Shown here: piece after piece, positions 16,366 to 25,581 of the stretch
Position numbering within the stretch: position 1 is the stretch's first letter
Layout of the letters: every line of letters begins with the position of its first letter
Origin: CAZTDD01 sp964612675
GTDB lineage: Bacteria > Hinthialibacterota > Hinthialibacteria > Hinthialibacterales > JAKPRU01
Assembly (NCBI GenBank): GCA_964612675.1
Contig: CAZTDD010000014.1
Location: 15,578-79,577 of the forward strand
DNA length: 64,000 nucleotides
Direction of reading: 5' to 3'
The notes under the pieces: model-generated
Database searches by the model: none
What the model was told of the DNA's origin: nothing
Seen by the model: the letters and a program-made list of their open reading frames with translations, nothing else
Position numbers and translations under genes: made by a program

Positions 16366-18997
16366 CGGCCCCGGATATATTTTGCTTCTCGAAAACGATT
16401 TCATACCAGAGAGAAGGTTGTTCATCCATGAGGTCGACTACAACAGCTTCGCTCTGCTCGATCGACGCGAGTTTGGAGACATTTTTGGATCGCTGACCGC
16501 GATTATCCAATGCGAAAACCTGCGGCACATCCGCCATATCTGAAAAGGAAAGCCGCAAAGGAATGGCCTCGACCAAAGGCGGTCCCGATCCCCAATTTCG
16601 GCCCACCGAGTCTTTGGCGTCACTTTTCCATTCCATCCCTTTGTTTTCGTGATAACCGGTGGCGGTGAGCAACCAGTGGTCGCCTTCTTCATCGGAGCGA
16701 ACAAACGTCAAAAGGACATTGGCCCAGTTCTGCATGGTCGGTCCGACGTTCAAGCGAACGTTATCCCGCAGTTCAAACTCATCTTCCGCCACGAAACCGA
16801 TAAAGCCCTGGGTTTTGGCGGATCGAATCAGCACATAATGCTGTCCGGGACGTTGACGATTCCAGATCAGTTCATTTGTGTCGGATACCAAACGTCTTCG
16901 ATCTCGCACAGTCGGATTGTCCGGCGACTGCAGATTCTGTCCGAAACGCATGACGATCCGGTGAAGATACGGCGTCAGTTCAGGAATACCAAACGTTTCC
17001 GCACTCAGCCCCCACGTGCTGCCGTTTCGATCCGTCAGAAGGTCGATAAACTCATCGCGTTCCACTGCAGCAATCACAACGTCCTCAGCGCTGCTTATAT
17101 CCTTCCGCAGAAAAAGGTGGGCCGCCGTGGGCATAGCCAACATCTTCGGAGTATGTCCGTAAATATCGAAGAAACTATTGATCGATTTTTCGTCATATTC
17201 ATTACTATGACTGTAGGAATAATAATAGATTCCGTCCCACTCGTGGAACGCGCCATACGCGGCAATTAAGGGGATTCCCTCTGACGAGCATGTGTTCGGT
17301 GCCGGGTGGTTGTATTCCGAAACGGTATATGCCCGTCCCTCGACCTGTGACAACATGAGCCGAGCAAGGACACTGTCCAGCTCATTCACGATAGATTCGT
17401 TTCGCACATACCAATTGCTCGCATCCCACGAGCGTCCCGGGAAGGACGGATGATGCCAGTACCCGTGAATATCGATGAAATCGTTTTCCATTTGGGAGGG
17501 AAGTACACCAAATCCGAGTTGGGTTCCAGCGACGGGACATTTCACACCGAGTTCACCGTGCAGATAGTCAACCATGTCCCTGTAATACTGCGATTCCCGC
17601 TCGACAAGAAACTCGATCCAATCTCGTTTTGCAGCGGGAGATCGACCGGCGAAAACATCGCGCGGCATTATCTGTACCGCGTTCTTTTCGAGATTCTCGT
17701 CATCTGACAGAGTTTGTGGCAACCCTTCTTTCATAGAAACATCGGAAACCCAGAGAGAGCCGAGTTCATCTCCCAAATCGCTGATGTCGAGCCGGGCATC
17801 CGAATCCGTCTGTGAAGGAGAAAAGGAGAACTCGTATTTTGTCCAGTCAGTCCCAACATCGATGGAGCGTGAACTATCGAGATTTTCCCAAGGACTGTGA
17901 TCCATTTTCATGCCGACGCTGACATCTCGTTCCTGACTCGCTCGAAGCCACATTTCGACGCGATAAAAGGCTTCTTTCTGAACCGACAGGTTTGGGTAGA
18001 AAATCTGAACATGCCACGATTCTCGGCCGACCGAAGTCGTGGTAACTCGGAGCGCGTCCTTGCCGTTTGGTCCTGCATTAACAAGTTCTTTCCGTCCCTT
18101 GCCTTCTTCGCTTTGCTGGAATGTCCAACCGCGAAGACCTCGCGACAGAAGTTCGCCACCGGACCCAATGAGTTCCGGTGTCCAAGCCGCCAGGAGATCT
18201 TCGGTGCTGTCGTATTTCTTCCTTAGAAATCGATTCCAATCCATCCGCAGGGGCTCCAAACACTCGTCGGGTAGGTCATCGAGATCTCCCGCCTGCCATT
18301 TATTGACCAAACCACTTTCGTTATTGATCTCAATGGTCGCAATGGCGGGCTCGTCGACGTAGCGGTTCCCCGTGTATGGATTGCGATGGGTCAAGAGATC
18401 GCGGGCATACTGCTTCTGTAATTCGATCAAACGAGGGTAGAAATGATCCGGGCCTTTATCGTATTTCGGCAAGTCGTCGGCAAAGGGGATTCCGTCCGCC
18501 TCGACCGCTTCTCTGCCGATCTTCAGGTTAATGTTGGTATAGACACCGTTTCTTTTGAGCGCCGCGATGAAATAGTCCATTCGATCCAGTTGCTGGGGAT
18601 CGAGTTCCTGCTTGGTTTTGGTATCTGCGCGCCATATTCCACGGGGAGCACGGCTTGTATCCGTATGATGAAACCGAACACAGTTGATACCGTACTTCGC
18701 AAGGCGAGCAGCAACCGCCTCCGCCTGCTCGTGGGTCGGGTAATTACCCGCGAAGGAGTTGTTGACTCCCAGTATACGAAACGATTTCCCGGTCCCGTCA
18801 ACAAAACGGCCGTCTTTGATCTGAATGAAACCATTTTTCCCCGCCGGTTTTTCGAGCAAATAACTCACGTCGGTGATACTTGCCTGAGAATCGTCCCACG
18901 GAAGGGGGAATGGTATCAGCTCTCCAGCATGAACATTGAAGGAGACAACTAGTGCAGAAATGAAAATCAAAAACAGCCGGATTCGATGTAGAGTCAC
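16355..18997 (-). CDS. Exported clan GH-A glycoside hydrolase with internal carbohydrate-binding domain
   Basis: An 880-aa protein from GTG 18997, with GAGG upstream and a hydrophobic signal peptide immediately after; a TTG at 19051 is in frame but adds a hydrophilic leader. Residues about 60-250 are a TIM-barrel-like domain: GKSFRILGVNNSF, YGINCVRFHHTD and IATIEINNES, where Glu227 is the likely acid/base after the Asn pair. About residues 285-420 resemble a CBM4/9-type jelly roll (for example GWTFQQSEEGKG and WLRASQERDVSV), inserted into the barrel before it resumes. The C terminus is beta-rich. It fits the cellulase superfamily; family number and substrate cannot be set by eye. Confidence 0.72.
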   Translation of the reverse strand: MTLHRIRLFLIFISALVVSFNVHAGELIPFPLPWDDSQASITDVSYLLEKPAGKNGFIQIKDGRFVDGTGKSFRILGVNNSFAGNYPTHEQAEAVAARLAKYGINCVRFHHTDTSRAPRGIWRADTKTKQELDPQQLDRMDYFIAALKRNGVYTNINLKIGREAVEADGIPFADDLPKYDKGPDHFYPRLIELQKQYARDLLTHRNPYTGNRYVDEPAIATIEINNESGLVNKWQAGDLDDLPDECLEPLRMDWNRFLRKKYDSTEDLLAAWTPELIGSGGELLSRGLRGWTFQQSEEGKGRKELVNAGPNGKDALRVTTTSVGRESWHVQIFYPNLSVQKEAFYRVEMWLRASQERDVSVGMKMDHSPWENLDSSRSIDVGTDWTKYEFSFSPSQTDSDARLDISDLGDELGSLWVSDVSMKEGLPQTLSDDENLEKNAVQIMPRDVFAGRSPAAKRDWIEFLVERESQYYRDMVDYLHGELGVKCPVAGTQLGFGVLPSQMENDFIDIHGYWHHPSFPGRSWDASNWYVRNESIVNELDSVLARLMLSQVEGRAYTVSEYNHPAPNTCSSEGIPLIAAYGAFHEWDGIYYYSYSHSNEYDEKSINSFFDIYGHTPKMLAMPTAAHLFLRKDISSAEDVVIAAVERDEFIDLLTDRNGSTWGLSAETFGIPELTPYLHRIVMRFGQNLQSPDNPTVRDRRRLVSDTNELIWNRQRPGQHYVLIRSAKTQGFIGFVAEDEFELRDNVRLNVGPTMQNWANVLLTFVRSDEEGDHWLLTATGYHENKGMEWKSDAKDSVGRNWGSGPPLVEAIPLRLSFSDMADVPQVFALDNRGQRSKNVSKLASIEQSEAVVVDLMDEQPSLWYEIVFEKQNISGAEKY

Positions 18998-19143
18998 GAT
19001 AAACACCTCGTCTGAGTAAGATATGTGTCCGTATTTCGATAGGTTGCGCAAGATGTATTTATGAATGAGCGCTGGAACGCTACAGATTCATCTTCATCAC
19101 TTAGAACGGTGATCCCGTTTCTGAAGGGGAAATGCTCCGCAGA

Positions 19144-19518
19144 TCATTTCGAATTCTCACATTCTTCAACATGTTCGATGGCTTCGACAAGCGAGTCGTA
19201 CACCGGAAAGACATCATCTAGTCTTACTGTATGCAGAACACTTTGTAGATTCTTCCCAACACCGGCAAGAGCTAGCTGTCCGCCGGAAGGTTGGAGATCT
19301 TTGAAAACTTGGACAAGGAGAGCGATAAAGAAAGAGTCCAACGATTCGGCATTTGAAAGGTCGAGTACAATGTGGCGGATCCTTTTTAGGGACAGAATCC
19401 CGAGGATATTTCGAAAACCATCTTCGAGGGATTGACTCAACACCTTCTCGTTGAATCGGATGACTGCGATTCCCTCCGGATGATTCACAGACTCGTGAAT
19501 GCGGTAGGATAGTGCCAT
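19144..19518 (-). CDS. STAS-domain anti-sigma factor antagonist-like protein
   Basis: A 124-aa single STAS domain with an AGGAGGGG ribosome site. The core VLDLSNAESLDSFFIALLV (about residues 50-68) matches the conserved loop and helix that carry the regulatory Ser phosphorylated by an anti-sigma kinase in SpoIIAA/RsbV proteins; Ser62 would be that residue. The usual following Gly is absent (DSFFI). No kinase or sigma factor gene is adjacent, so its partner is elsewhere. It may act in general stress or regulatory partner switching. Confidence 0.78.
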   Translation of the reverse strand: MALSYRIHESVNHPEGIAVIRFNEKVLSQSLEDGFRNILGILSLKRIRHIVLDLSNAESLDSFFIALLVQVFKDLQPSGGQLALAGVGKNLQSVLHTVRLDDVFPVYDSLVEAIEHVEECENSK

Positions 19519-19840
19519 GACCCCTCCTGTTACTTCATCGAGATAATCGCCTATCTCACAGAGCTCGGTGCCTTGTTCTATTCAATAACGATCCCTTTGA
19601 TCCCACGTTCCGGAATCGGTAATGCTCAGATCATTCTTGCGCCAGCCATTCGAAAAGTCCAGGTTGTCAGGACCGGGTAGACTGTTTTTCATTCAGCAAG
19701 GACACCGGTGTTGAGTCAACGCTCTCTTTTGAAAGAGGTCTCTGCAGTGGTCCCTTCCTGTACCATTCTGTATGATAGCTGCCGCCAATCGAGTATACTT
19801 GGTAGTAATAATCGGTTTTTGAAAATCCTCGGAGAGAAGT
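19519..19840. other. Intergenic region between divergent genes
   Basis: This 322-nt gap separates the STAS gene (minus) from the large DUF4091-type gene (plus) and should contain both promoters. The STAS ribosome site AGGAGGGG lies at its left edge and CGGAGAG near its right edge. I see no repeat, RNA or additional reading frame. Confidence 0.4.
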
Positions 19841-22800
19841 ATGAAACATCCCATAATAAGAAGTCTGTATCTTGCTGTATTCTATCTGGAGACAACGATC
19901 TGCTGCGCTTCCCAAGCTGCATGGATGGAGCCGGAAAGTCGGGATGTCGAGACGGTGATATGCTCGGAAGATAATCAGTTCTCTTGGTACAACGGTCCCG
20001 GAAAGCAGGAAGAGTGGCTGTTGAACTTCGGGGCCGCCACTCGAACGCGGCTGAAGGGCGCGCAGGATATCACCGCGTTGAAATTCGACCTTTCTTCGTT
20101 CGCTGGAAGAACCGTAGAAGAAGCCGAACTTCATTTGACACGATCGAACTCGCCGCCGATCTTTGCGCTGGTTGCGGCGACCATCAATGCGGATTGGGAG
20201 GAGGGTCGCGGATGGGGGTCGGTGGCGCGAATCGGTGAGAGTTGCTGGCGATGGCGCAGTCGGCCTTCCTCTCCCGATTCTACGAAACCGGAGAATGAAT
20301 GGGCGTTTCCGCACAGTGATTTCTCATGTGCATCGTTCGGCAATTTCGGATCGTTGGTTTCGTACGCCTACAAGGCCGACGGAACGTTCGGAACATATAC
20401 ATCGCGGAATAAGACGTGGCTGAGAATGAAACTGGCACCGGCGCTGGTTCATAGTCTCATGCTCGACCAGTATGGCCTGACAGTGACCGATCCGCGCGGA
20501 TACAACTATGAGAATCCGAGAATTTACACAAAAGACGAGAGCCGGATTCTGGCCCCGCGACTGTTGCTTCGGTTCCGAAACGAATTGGATACGCGTCCGC
20601 CGGAGCAGGTGCGTTCTCTGCAAGTCGAACCGGGAGCACGGAACGGAGAGGTCATTTTATCGTTTGACGCCCCAGAAGATCCTGATGCGCCGAAGGCCTT
20701 CGGCTATAGAGTTTTCATTTCTGATTCGAGTTCATTTCAAACGGTTGAGGAAGTAGCACCCTGGCGCATTCCCCGGCCAGGCGTACCTGGCACAGAGCAA
20801 AGAATCCTCATCGAGAATCTCGAACCGGGGAAAGACTATTTCTTTTCAATCCAGGCCTACGATCACGCGGGTAACCATGGAAAATCAATTACAGTGGAAT
20901 TTCCCCTTCCTCAAGTGAAACCTTCTTTCACCCTCCCGATAGAGAAGTTGGGTGTCGCGGAGAATCAGAATCAAGACGTGCGAACTGTACCGGGAGTTTT
21001 GCGATACTGGGGTTGTTCCGAGGTCACGAAAGTGAATCCGATAACGGGAAACCGAATGGAAGACGCCTACACGGAAAGCGGCGGAGACGCATACAAATCA
21101 TCGAATACGATCTGGAATGCGGATGCAAACAGAATCTCACTAATGGCTGCTCGGAACGAAGTCATTGGTTTTCAGTTGATCGTCGAACGCCTAACAGAAT
21201 CGCTAACAAACGTTCACGTAGATATAAGCGACCTCAAGGGCAAAGAGGGCGCTGAGATCGATGCGAAGCGCTGTGTGGAACCGTTTATTCTGGATTATGT
21301 CGCGGAAGACGGTCGATGGTATCCGGATGCAGCCGTTCCATTATCGAGTCCTTTTCCGAATACATTCAGCATTCCTGAGCCGAATCGGAATCCGGATGGT
21401 ATGAATCAAGCGATTTGGCTGGACATATATATCCCAAAATCTTCGTCAGAAGGCAAATACGAAGGGACAATAACAGTAACGGCCGACCAGTTGGAATCTC
21501 CCGTCGAAATCAAACTGGAGGTATCGGTTCGCCCCGTTGAAATACCGGACAAACTCAGTTTTATCGTGGACCTGAACGGCTACGGGAATAAATGGGATTA
21601 TGGAAATCGCGAGCGTACACGTTTGATCTGGTTTCAGACGTGTCAAAAGCATCGCTTGTCACTCAACACACTGCCCTACGGGTGGAGCGCCAATATCACA
21701 TCGGACCGCGGCCCAACACTTGCCGGTGAGGGCGCGAATCGCCGGATTCAGGATTGGAGTGTTTTCGATGAAGCCTATGGGCCTCTCTTCGACGGTTCCG
21801 CCTTCAGCCCCAGCAATCCCGTCCATCCCTATATTGGACCGGGAGCCAATACACCGGTAAGCACATTCTATACGACTTTCTTCGAATCCTGGCCGATTCA
21901 TGTACTCGATCCGCGATATGGATTTGATGCCGACGGAAAGGGCGGAGCCTATTGGAACCGGTTGATCGACACTGAGAAAGAGTCCTTTTGGACAGAGGCC
22001 CCGGATGTTCTCAACGCTTTCACAACCGGTTACCAAGAGGGTGTTCAGAGTGTTGTGAAGGAGTGGTTTGAACATGCGGAGGAGAAAGGATGGCACGATA
22101 CGTTTTTCCAAATCTATTTGAATCATAAATACTATTACAACAACTGTGCTGCACTATGGATACTCGAAGAGTGTGTCACTGCGGACGATTTTCGTGCGGT
22201 CGGCTTCTTCCACAGGCTGTATCGTGAGGGGTGGCGGGAAGCAGAGGCACCGAATGTAAACTGGCATTGGCGCATCGATATAAGCAACCATTGGGGGCAA
22301 CACTACGGACAGATCGATAATCTGATTAATTGGTATGTCATGAACAAAAGCTCCACGGATTGGCACTGGCCGCATATCCGCTACCGAAACATCTTGCTCG
22401 ACAGTGACGAGCGGTGGGTCTGGTATGGAACAGGTCCGTCTCCTTCGGAACCGGGTATCGACCATGCAAAGGTATTTCTTCAAGCATGGACACAGGGACT
22501 CGACGGAGGGTTACCGTACTGGGATAATTTCCAGACAAATTGGTCAGAAGCTGATGCATTATCCGTTGTCTACTCGGGTAGAAAAGTGCCCGGCTTTGGG
22601 CAATTCGAAGGGCCGATTATGAGCATTCGTGCAAAGATGATGCGTCAAGCACAGCAGATTGTCGAGTTGGCGAATCTGTTGGCAGCGCAACCAGGATGGA
22701 ATCGTGAGTCCGTCACGTCCGCCATCCTTGCCCGATACGGGGACGGCAGTTGGGATCGCTCGTTCGATACGCTCACCGAAGTCGATCTTTACGAACTGAA

Positions 22801-22876
22801 AACCGCATTGATCGCCGCGCTGGAAGACTCTTCAAAATCGAATACGAGTGTTGATGAGTTTTCGATGTTTCAATAG
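19841..22876 (+). CDS. Large exported DUF4091-type glycoside hydrolase-like protein
   Basis: A 1011-aa secreted protein with a short signal peptide (about 1-25). Residues about 30-245 look like a DNRLRE/CBM-like beta domain (FDLSSFAGRTVEEAELHLTRS). Residues about 255-360 are a fibronectin type III-like module (EQVRSLQVEP to FSIQAYDHAGN). Residues about 420-560 form a beta domain with ARNEVIGFQLIVE and GKYEGTITVTAD, and about 570-950 a TIM-barrel-like region with HKYYYNNC, WHWRIDIS and LPYWDNFQTNW, as in DUF4091/GH123-like proteins. It probably removes sugar units from complex polysaccharide outside the cytoplasm. The substrate and catalytic residues are not certain. Confidence 0.68.
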   Translation: MKHPIIRSLYLAVFYLETTICCASQAAWMEPESRDVETVICSEDNQFSWYNGPGKQEEWLLNFGAATRTRLKGAQDITALKFDLSSFAGRTVEEAELHLTRSNSPPIFALVAATINADWEEGRGWGSVARIGESCWRWRSRPSSPDSTKPENEWAFPHSDFSCASFGNFGSLVSYAYKADGTFGTYTSRNKTWLRMKLAPALVHSLMLDQYGLTVTDPRGYNYENPRIYTKDESRILAPRLLLRFRNELDTRPPEQVRSLQVEPGARNGEVILSFDAPEDPDAPKAFGYRVFISDSSSFQTVEEVAPWRIPRPGVPGTEQRILIENLEPGKDYFFSIQAYDHAGNHGKSITVEFPLPQVKPSFTLPIEKLGVAENQNQDVRTVPGVLRYWGCSEVTKVNPITGNRMEDAYTESGGDAYKSSNTIWNADANRISLMAARNEVIGFQLIVERLTESLTNVHVDISDLKGKEGAEIDAKRCVEPFILDYVAEDGRWYPDAAVPLSSPFPNTFSIPEPNRNPDGMNQAIWLDIYIPKSSSEGKYEGTITVTADQLESPVEIKLEVSVRPVEIPDKLSFIVDLNGYGNKWDYGNRERTRLIWFQTCQKHRLSLNTLPYGWSANITSDRGPTLAGEGANRRIQDWSVFDEAYGPLFDGSAFSPSNPVHPYIGPGANTPVSTFYTTFFESWPIHVLDPRYGFDADGKGGAYWNRLIDTEKESFWTEAPDVLNAFTTGYQEGVQSVVKEWFEHAEEKGWHDTFFQIYLNHKYYYNNCAALWILEECVTADDFRAVGFFHRLYREGWREAEAPNVNWHWRIDISNHWGQHYGQIDNLINWYVMNKSSTDWHWPHIRYRNILLDSDERWVWYGTGPSPSEPGIDHAKVFLQAWTQGLDGGLPYWDNFQTNWSEADALSVVYSGRKVPGFGQFEGPIMSIRAKMMRQAQQIVELANLLAAQPGWNRESVTSAILARYGDGSWDRSFDTLTEVDLYELKTALIAALEDSSKSNTSVDEFSMFQ

Positions 22877-22878
22877 AT

Positions 22879-22907
22879 GCGCCGCCCTATCGCTTCTTTG
22901 GCGGCGC
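22879..22907. terminator. Hairpin between convergent genes
   Basis: GCGCCGCC (22879-22886) pairs with GGCGGCGC (22900-22907) across a 13-nt loop, right after the stop of the plus-strand gene at 22876 and over the last codons of the minus-strand nucleoside hydrolase gene. It is placed to serve both directions, but no long T-run follows on either side. Confidence 0.5.
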
Positions 22908-23858
22908 GATCATGAATTCTTCTATCTGCTCCGCTAGTTCCTTGGGGTCCATTTTCTCAACAAGGTGAGCATGGTCTTTATCTTCGGTATCAAGCCATTC
23001 ATTGATGCCGTCCCAGTGGATGAGATTGAAGCCGGGTTTGTGGAGGTCCCAATAGTCTCGGAGTCCCCGTACAGCGTACAGCACCGCTGTATGATCCCAG
23101 CTCTCCCGGTCTTTCAGGCCGTTATAATGAAGATAAGCGGTACGGACGGGATTATCTTCCGGGGTTTCCGCGAGCCTCGCCCCAGTCATTACTTTTCTAC
23201 CGATTTCGTAACCACTGAAAACAATCGGGGTAGGCCAATCATGAACGGCACGAACGGAGGCCAGCTCATCTCTATGAATATTGTACTCTTTTCCTTCCGG
23301 GAAATTCCCTCCCATACAAACATACATAGCGACCTTCTTTTGTACCAACTCTTCACCTTTGAGATCGCTGAAGTCATCCGGCTGTGAATTTAAAAGGTCT
23401 CTAAGATTACTGAGAAAACCTACAGTGACAATCACAACACTCTTATCCGGCGCGTGAGCGAGGATCTTTCTATACAGATCCGCCGCGTCGGGAACTTCAT
23501 CACTGGACTTAACGCTGTGGGGATATTTGTCCGCCACCTGCTTGGCATAACGCGATTTGGCCTCGACCCCCTCGCCTCGCAGGATACCGATCGGAATATC
23601 AGGTCTACCGTAATAAGTATTGATCGCGTCCAGGCAGAGCGGAGTATGTGGGTTCTTCGCTGAAACCATCGTGGCAAGGATCTCGACCTCCCCCTTGTCC
23701 GCCAATGCGTGTAACAGTGCAAGCGCGCCAACATCATCCACATCCGACGCCATATCCGTGTCGTAAATCAGTTTAACGGGGCCGGAATTTGCCGTTGCAG
23801 GGTGTAGCAGAACCATCAAAACAAAAACGGTCAGACAGTATACACTCTTCTTCATCAT
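22887..23858 (-). CDS. Exported nucleoside hydrolase family protein
   Basis: A 323-aa protein with GGAGG before a double ATG and a signal peptide (about 1-23). It opens with VKLIYDTDMASDVDDVGAL, the Asp-rich Ca2+-binding signature (DxDxxxDD) of inosine-uridine-preferring nucleoside N-ribohydrolases. The segments NPHTPLCLDAINTYYGRPDI and DHTAVLYAVRG also fit; the latter carries the late conserved Asp. The export signal means it acts in the periplasm, unlike classical cytoplasmic enzymes. In polysaccharide islands such proteins may cleave other N- or O-ribosides, so nucleosides as substrate are an assumption. Confidence 0.82.
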   Translation of the reverse strand: MMKKSVYCLTVFVLMVLLHPATANSGPVKLIYDTDMASDVDDVGALALLHALADKGEVEILATMVSAKNPHTPLCLDAINTYYGRPDIPIGILRGEGVEAKSRYAKQVADKYPHSVKSSDEVPDAADLYRKILAHAPDKSVVIVTVGFLSNLRDLLNSQPDDFSDLKGEELVQKKVAMYVCMGGNFPEGKEYNIHRDELASVRAVHDWPTPIVFSGYEIGRKVMTGARLAETPEDNPVRTAYLHYNGLKDRESWDHTAVLYAVRGLRDYWDLHKPGFNLIHWDGINEWLDTEDKDHAHLVEKMDPKELAEQIEEFMIAPPKKR

Positions 23859-23904
23859 AATAACCTCCGCAATATGTATATAGTCTCTTTTTCAAGTTTG
23901 CATT

Positions 23905-25338
23905 TCAATATTCCATACCCTCTTCGCGGTATCGCTTCTCGATTCGTTTGTCGTATAATCCCTTCATTTTTTCTTCGTACTTCTTCGCAATGGAGGGATC
24001 TTCGGGAGTTTCGCCGTGATCGTCCGTTCGTTCGATCCATTGAGCGAGAATCCTTCGCATTTTCTCGAGTTGCTCTCGATAATCTGGATTCTGTGTAAGA
24101 TTGTTCAGTTCATGGGGATCGTTTTCCAGGTGATACAGTTCCTCTTTCGGCCTGGTGTCGGCCAAGAAGCGTTCCTGCTCCGGTGTCAGTTTCTTCTCAG
24201 CGTGCAAGCGCCTCATGAGACGGATTACCGGATATTCACTCTCTTTGTATCGGTTGAGCTGTAAATAGGGGCGGTTAGGCATAAAATTCCGGATATATTT
24301 GAACTCTTTCGTTCGTACGCAACGAATCCTGTCAACTGTTTCGTCGCATCGATCTCTGGCCGCTACAATGTATTCTCTCCCGGTCGCTCTTGGCCCTAAG
24401 AACACTTGTCCTTCCATAGAGTCCGGAACATCGATTCCGACGAGATCCAGAGACGTTGCAGTAATATCGATCGCGCTGACAAGTTGGTCATTAACCGTCC
24501 CCGGTTTAATCTTACCCGGCCAGCGGACAATCAGAGGAACGTGAATCCCGCCATCATACAGCCACTGCTTGCCCCGCACATGAGGGCGACCGTGATCCGC
24601 AAAGAAGAACACGATTGTGTTTTCAGAAAGTCCTTCTTCATCGAGACGCCGAAGAACCGCACCGACTTTATTATCCAGATGTTGAACCGTATCCAGGTAC
24701 AACGCCCAATCTTCTCGCACAATCGGATGGTCGGGATAATACGGCGGGAGGTCCACATCCGCCGGATCGACCGAGTTCTCTGTGGCCTTTTTGAATCGTC
24801 GGTGCGTCTCGGGAAAATTGACTTGCGCATAAAAGGGCTGGCCGGGGGCTCGCTGGTTCCAATCGGTCCCGTCAAACGGGTTCTCCACGTTGAAATTGAA
24901 ATCGGTTTTTCCAGTGCCTTTCACACCCGGTGCGGCAGTTGTCACGTTTGCGGTGAAATATCCGGCCTGTCGGAATATCTCAGTCACCAAAGATATCCTT
25001 TCGGGCAAACGGTACCCGTCATCGCGATGACTCCGGTGGTGATGCGCACCAATGGAGGTCTGGTACATCCCGGTAATGAGTGCCGAGCGGGAGGCGGAAC
25101 AGACGGGAGCCGTCGTGAAGGCGTTCGTAAATCGCATGCCCTGGCTCGCCAGCCGATCGATCTCGGGCGATGTAACCAAGGGATGGCCGTAACATCCCAG
25201 ATCCGGGCATAAATCCTCTCCGATGATCCAGAGAACGTTCGGCCTGGACGCCGCCGCGAGCGTATCGCGGCTCAGACTTCCGAGAAGAGTGCCGACCGTA
25301 ACGCCGCCTATTGTCTGAAACAGTTCTCGTCTTCGCAT
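23905..25338 (-). CDS. Tat-exported sulfatase with a CxAxR maturation motif
   Basis: A 477-aa sulfatase starting at ATG 25338, preceded by GGAGG (9-nt spacing); the frame extends to 25404 but the Tat motif MRRRELFQTIGG marks the start. RPNVLWIIGEDLCPDLGCYG supplies the metal-binding acidic residues. The formylglycine site is APVCSASRSALITGMY with Cys80, but Ala82 replaces the usual Pro, giving C-S-A-S-R. HHHRSHRDDG and FFFADHGRPHVRGKQWLYDGG follow, the latter with the second metal site, and the C-terminal DPHELNNL is typical of S1 sulfatases resembling heparan N-sulfatase-like groups. It would desulfate polysaccharide fragments. No maturation enzyme is encoded in the window. Confidence 0.87.
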   Translation of the reverse strand: MRRRELFQTIGGVTVGTLLGSLSRDTLAAASRPNVLWIIGEDLCPDLGCYGHPLVTSPEIDRLASQGMRFTNAFTTAPVCSASRSALITGMYQTSIGAHHHRSHRDDGYRLPERISLVTEIFRQAGYFTANVTTAAPGVKGTGKTDFNFNVENPFDGTDWNQRAPGQPFYAQVNFPETHRRFKKATENSVDPADVDLPPYYPDHPIVREDWALYLDTVQHLDNKVGAVLRRLDEEGLSENTIVFFFADHGRPHVRGKQWLYDGGIHVPLIVRWPGKIKPGTVNDQLVSAIDITATSLDLVGIDVPDSMEGQVFLGPRATGREYIVAARDRCDETVDRIRCVRTKEFKYIRNFMPNRPYLQLNRYKESEYPVIRLMRRLHAEKKLTPEQERFLADTRPKEELYHLENDPHELNNLTQNPDYREQLEKMRRILAQWIERTDDHGETPEDPSIAKKYEEKMKGLYDKRIEKRYREEGMEY

Positions 25339-25581
25339 AGTACCTGTCCTCCGTAGCGCCGGTTTTCCACCGCGCAGTCGGGTCATCTCAGCATTGTGCG
25401 ACAAATGGCCCAGGAGATAAAGGCGTGATGAGGCCGGGGATAGGGATCTCTGTCTGTGACAATTCTATGTTGGAGAAGCCGGTCTATCCGTGGTATCCTG
25501 CACAAACTGCCGGATCTCGAGGTTTGGTCCGGGCTCCGTATAGAAGAAAAGTAAACAAATACAACTCACGAATGGGATCTT

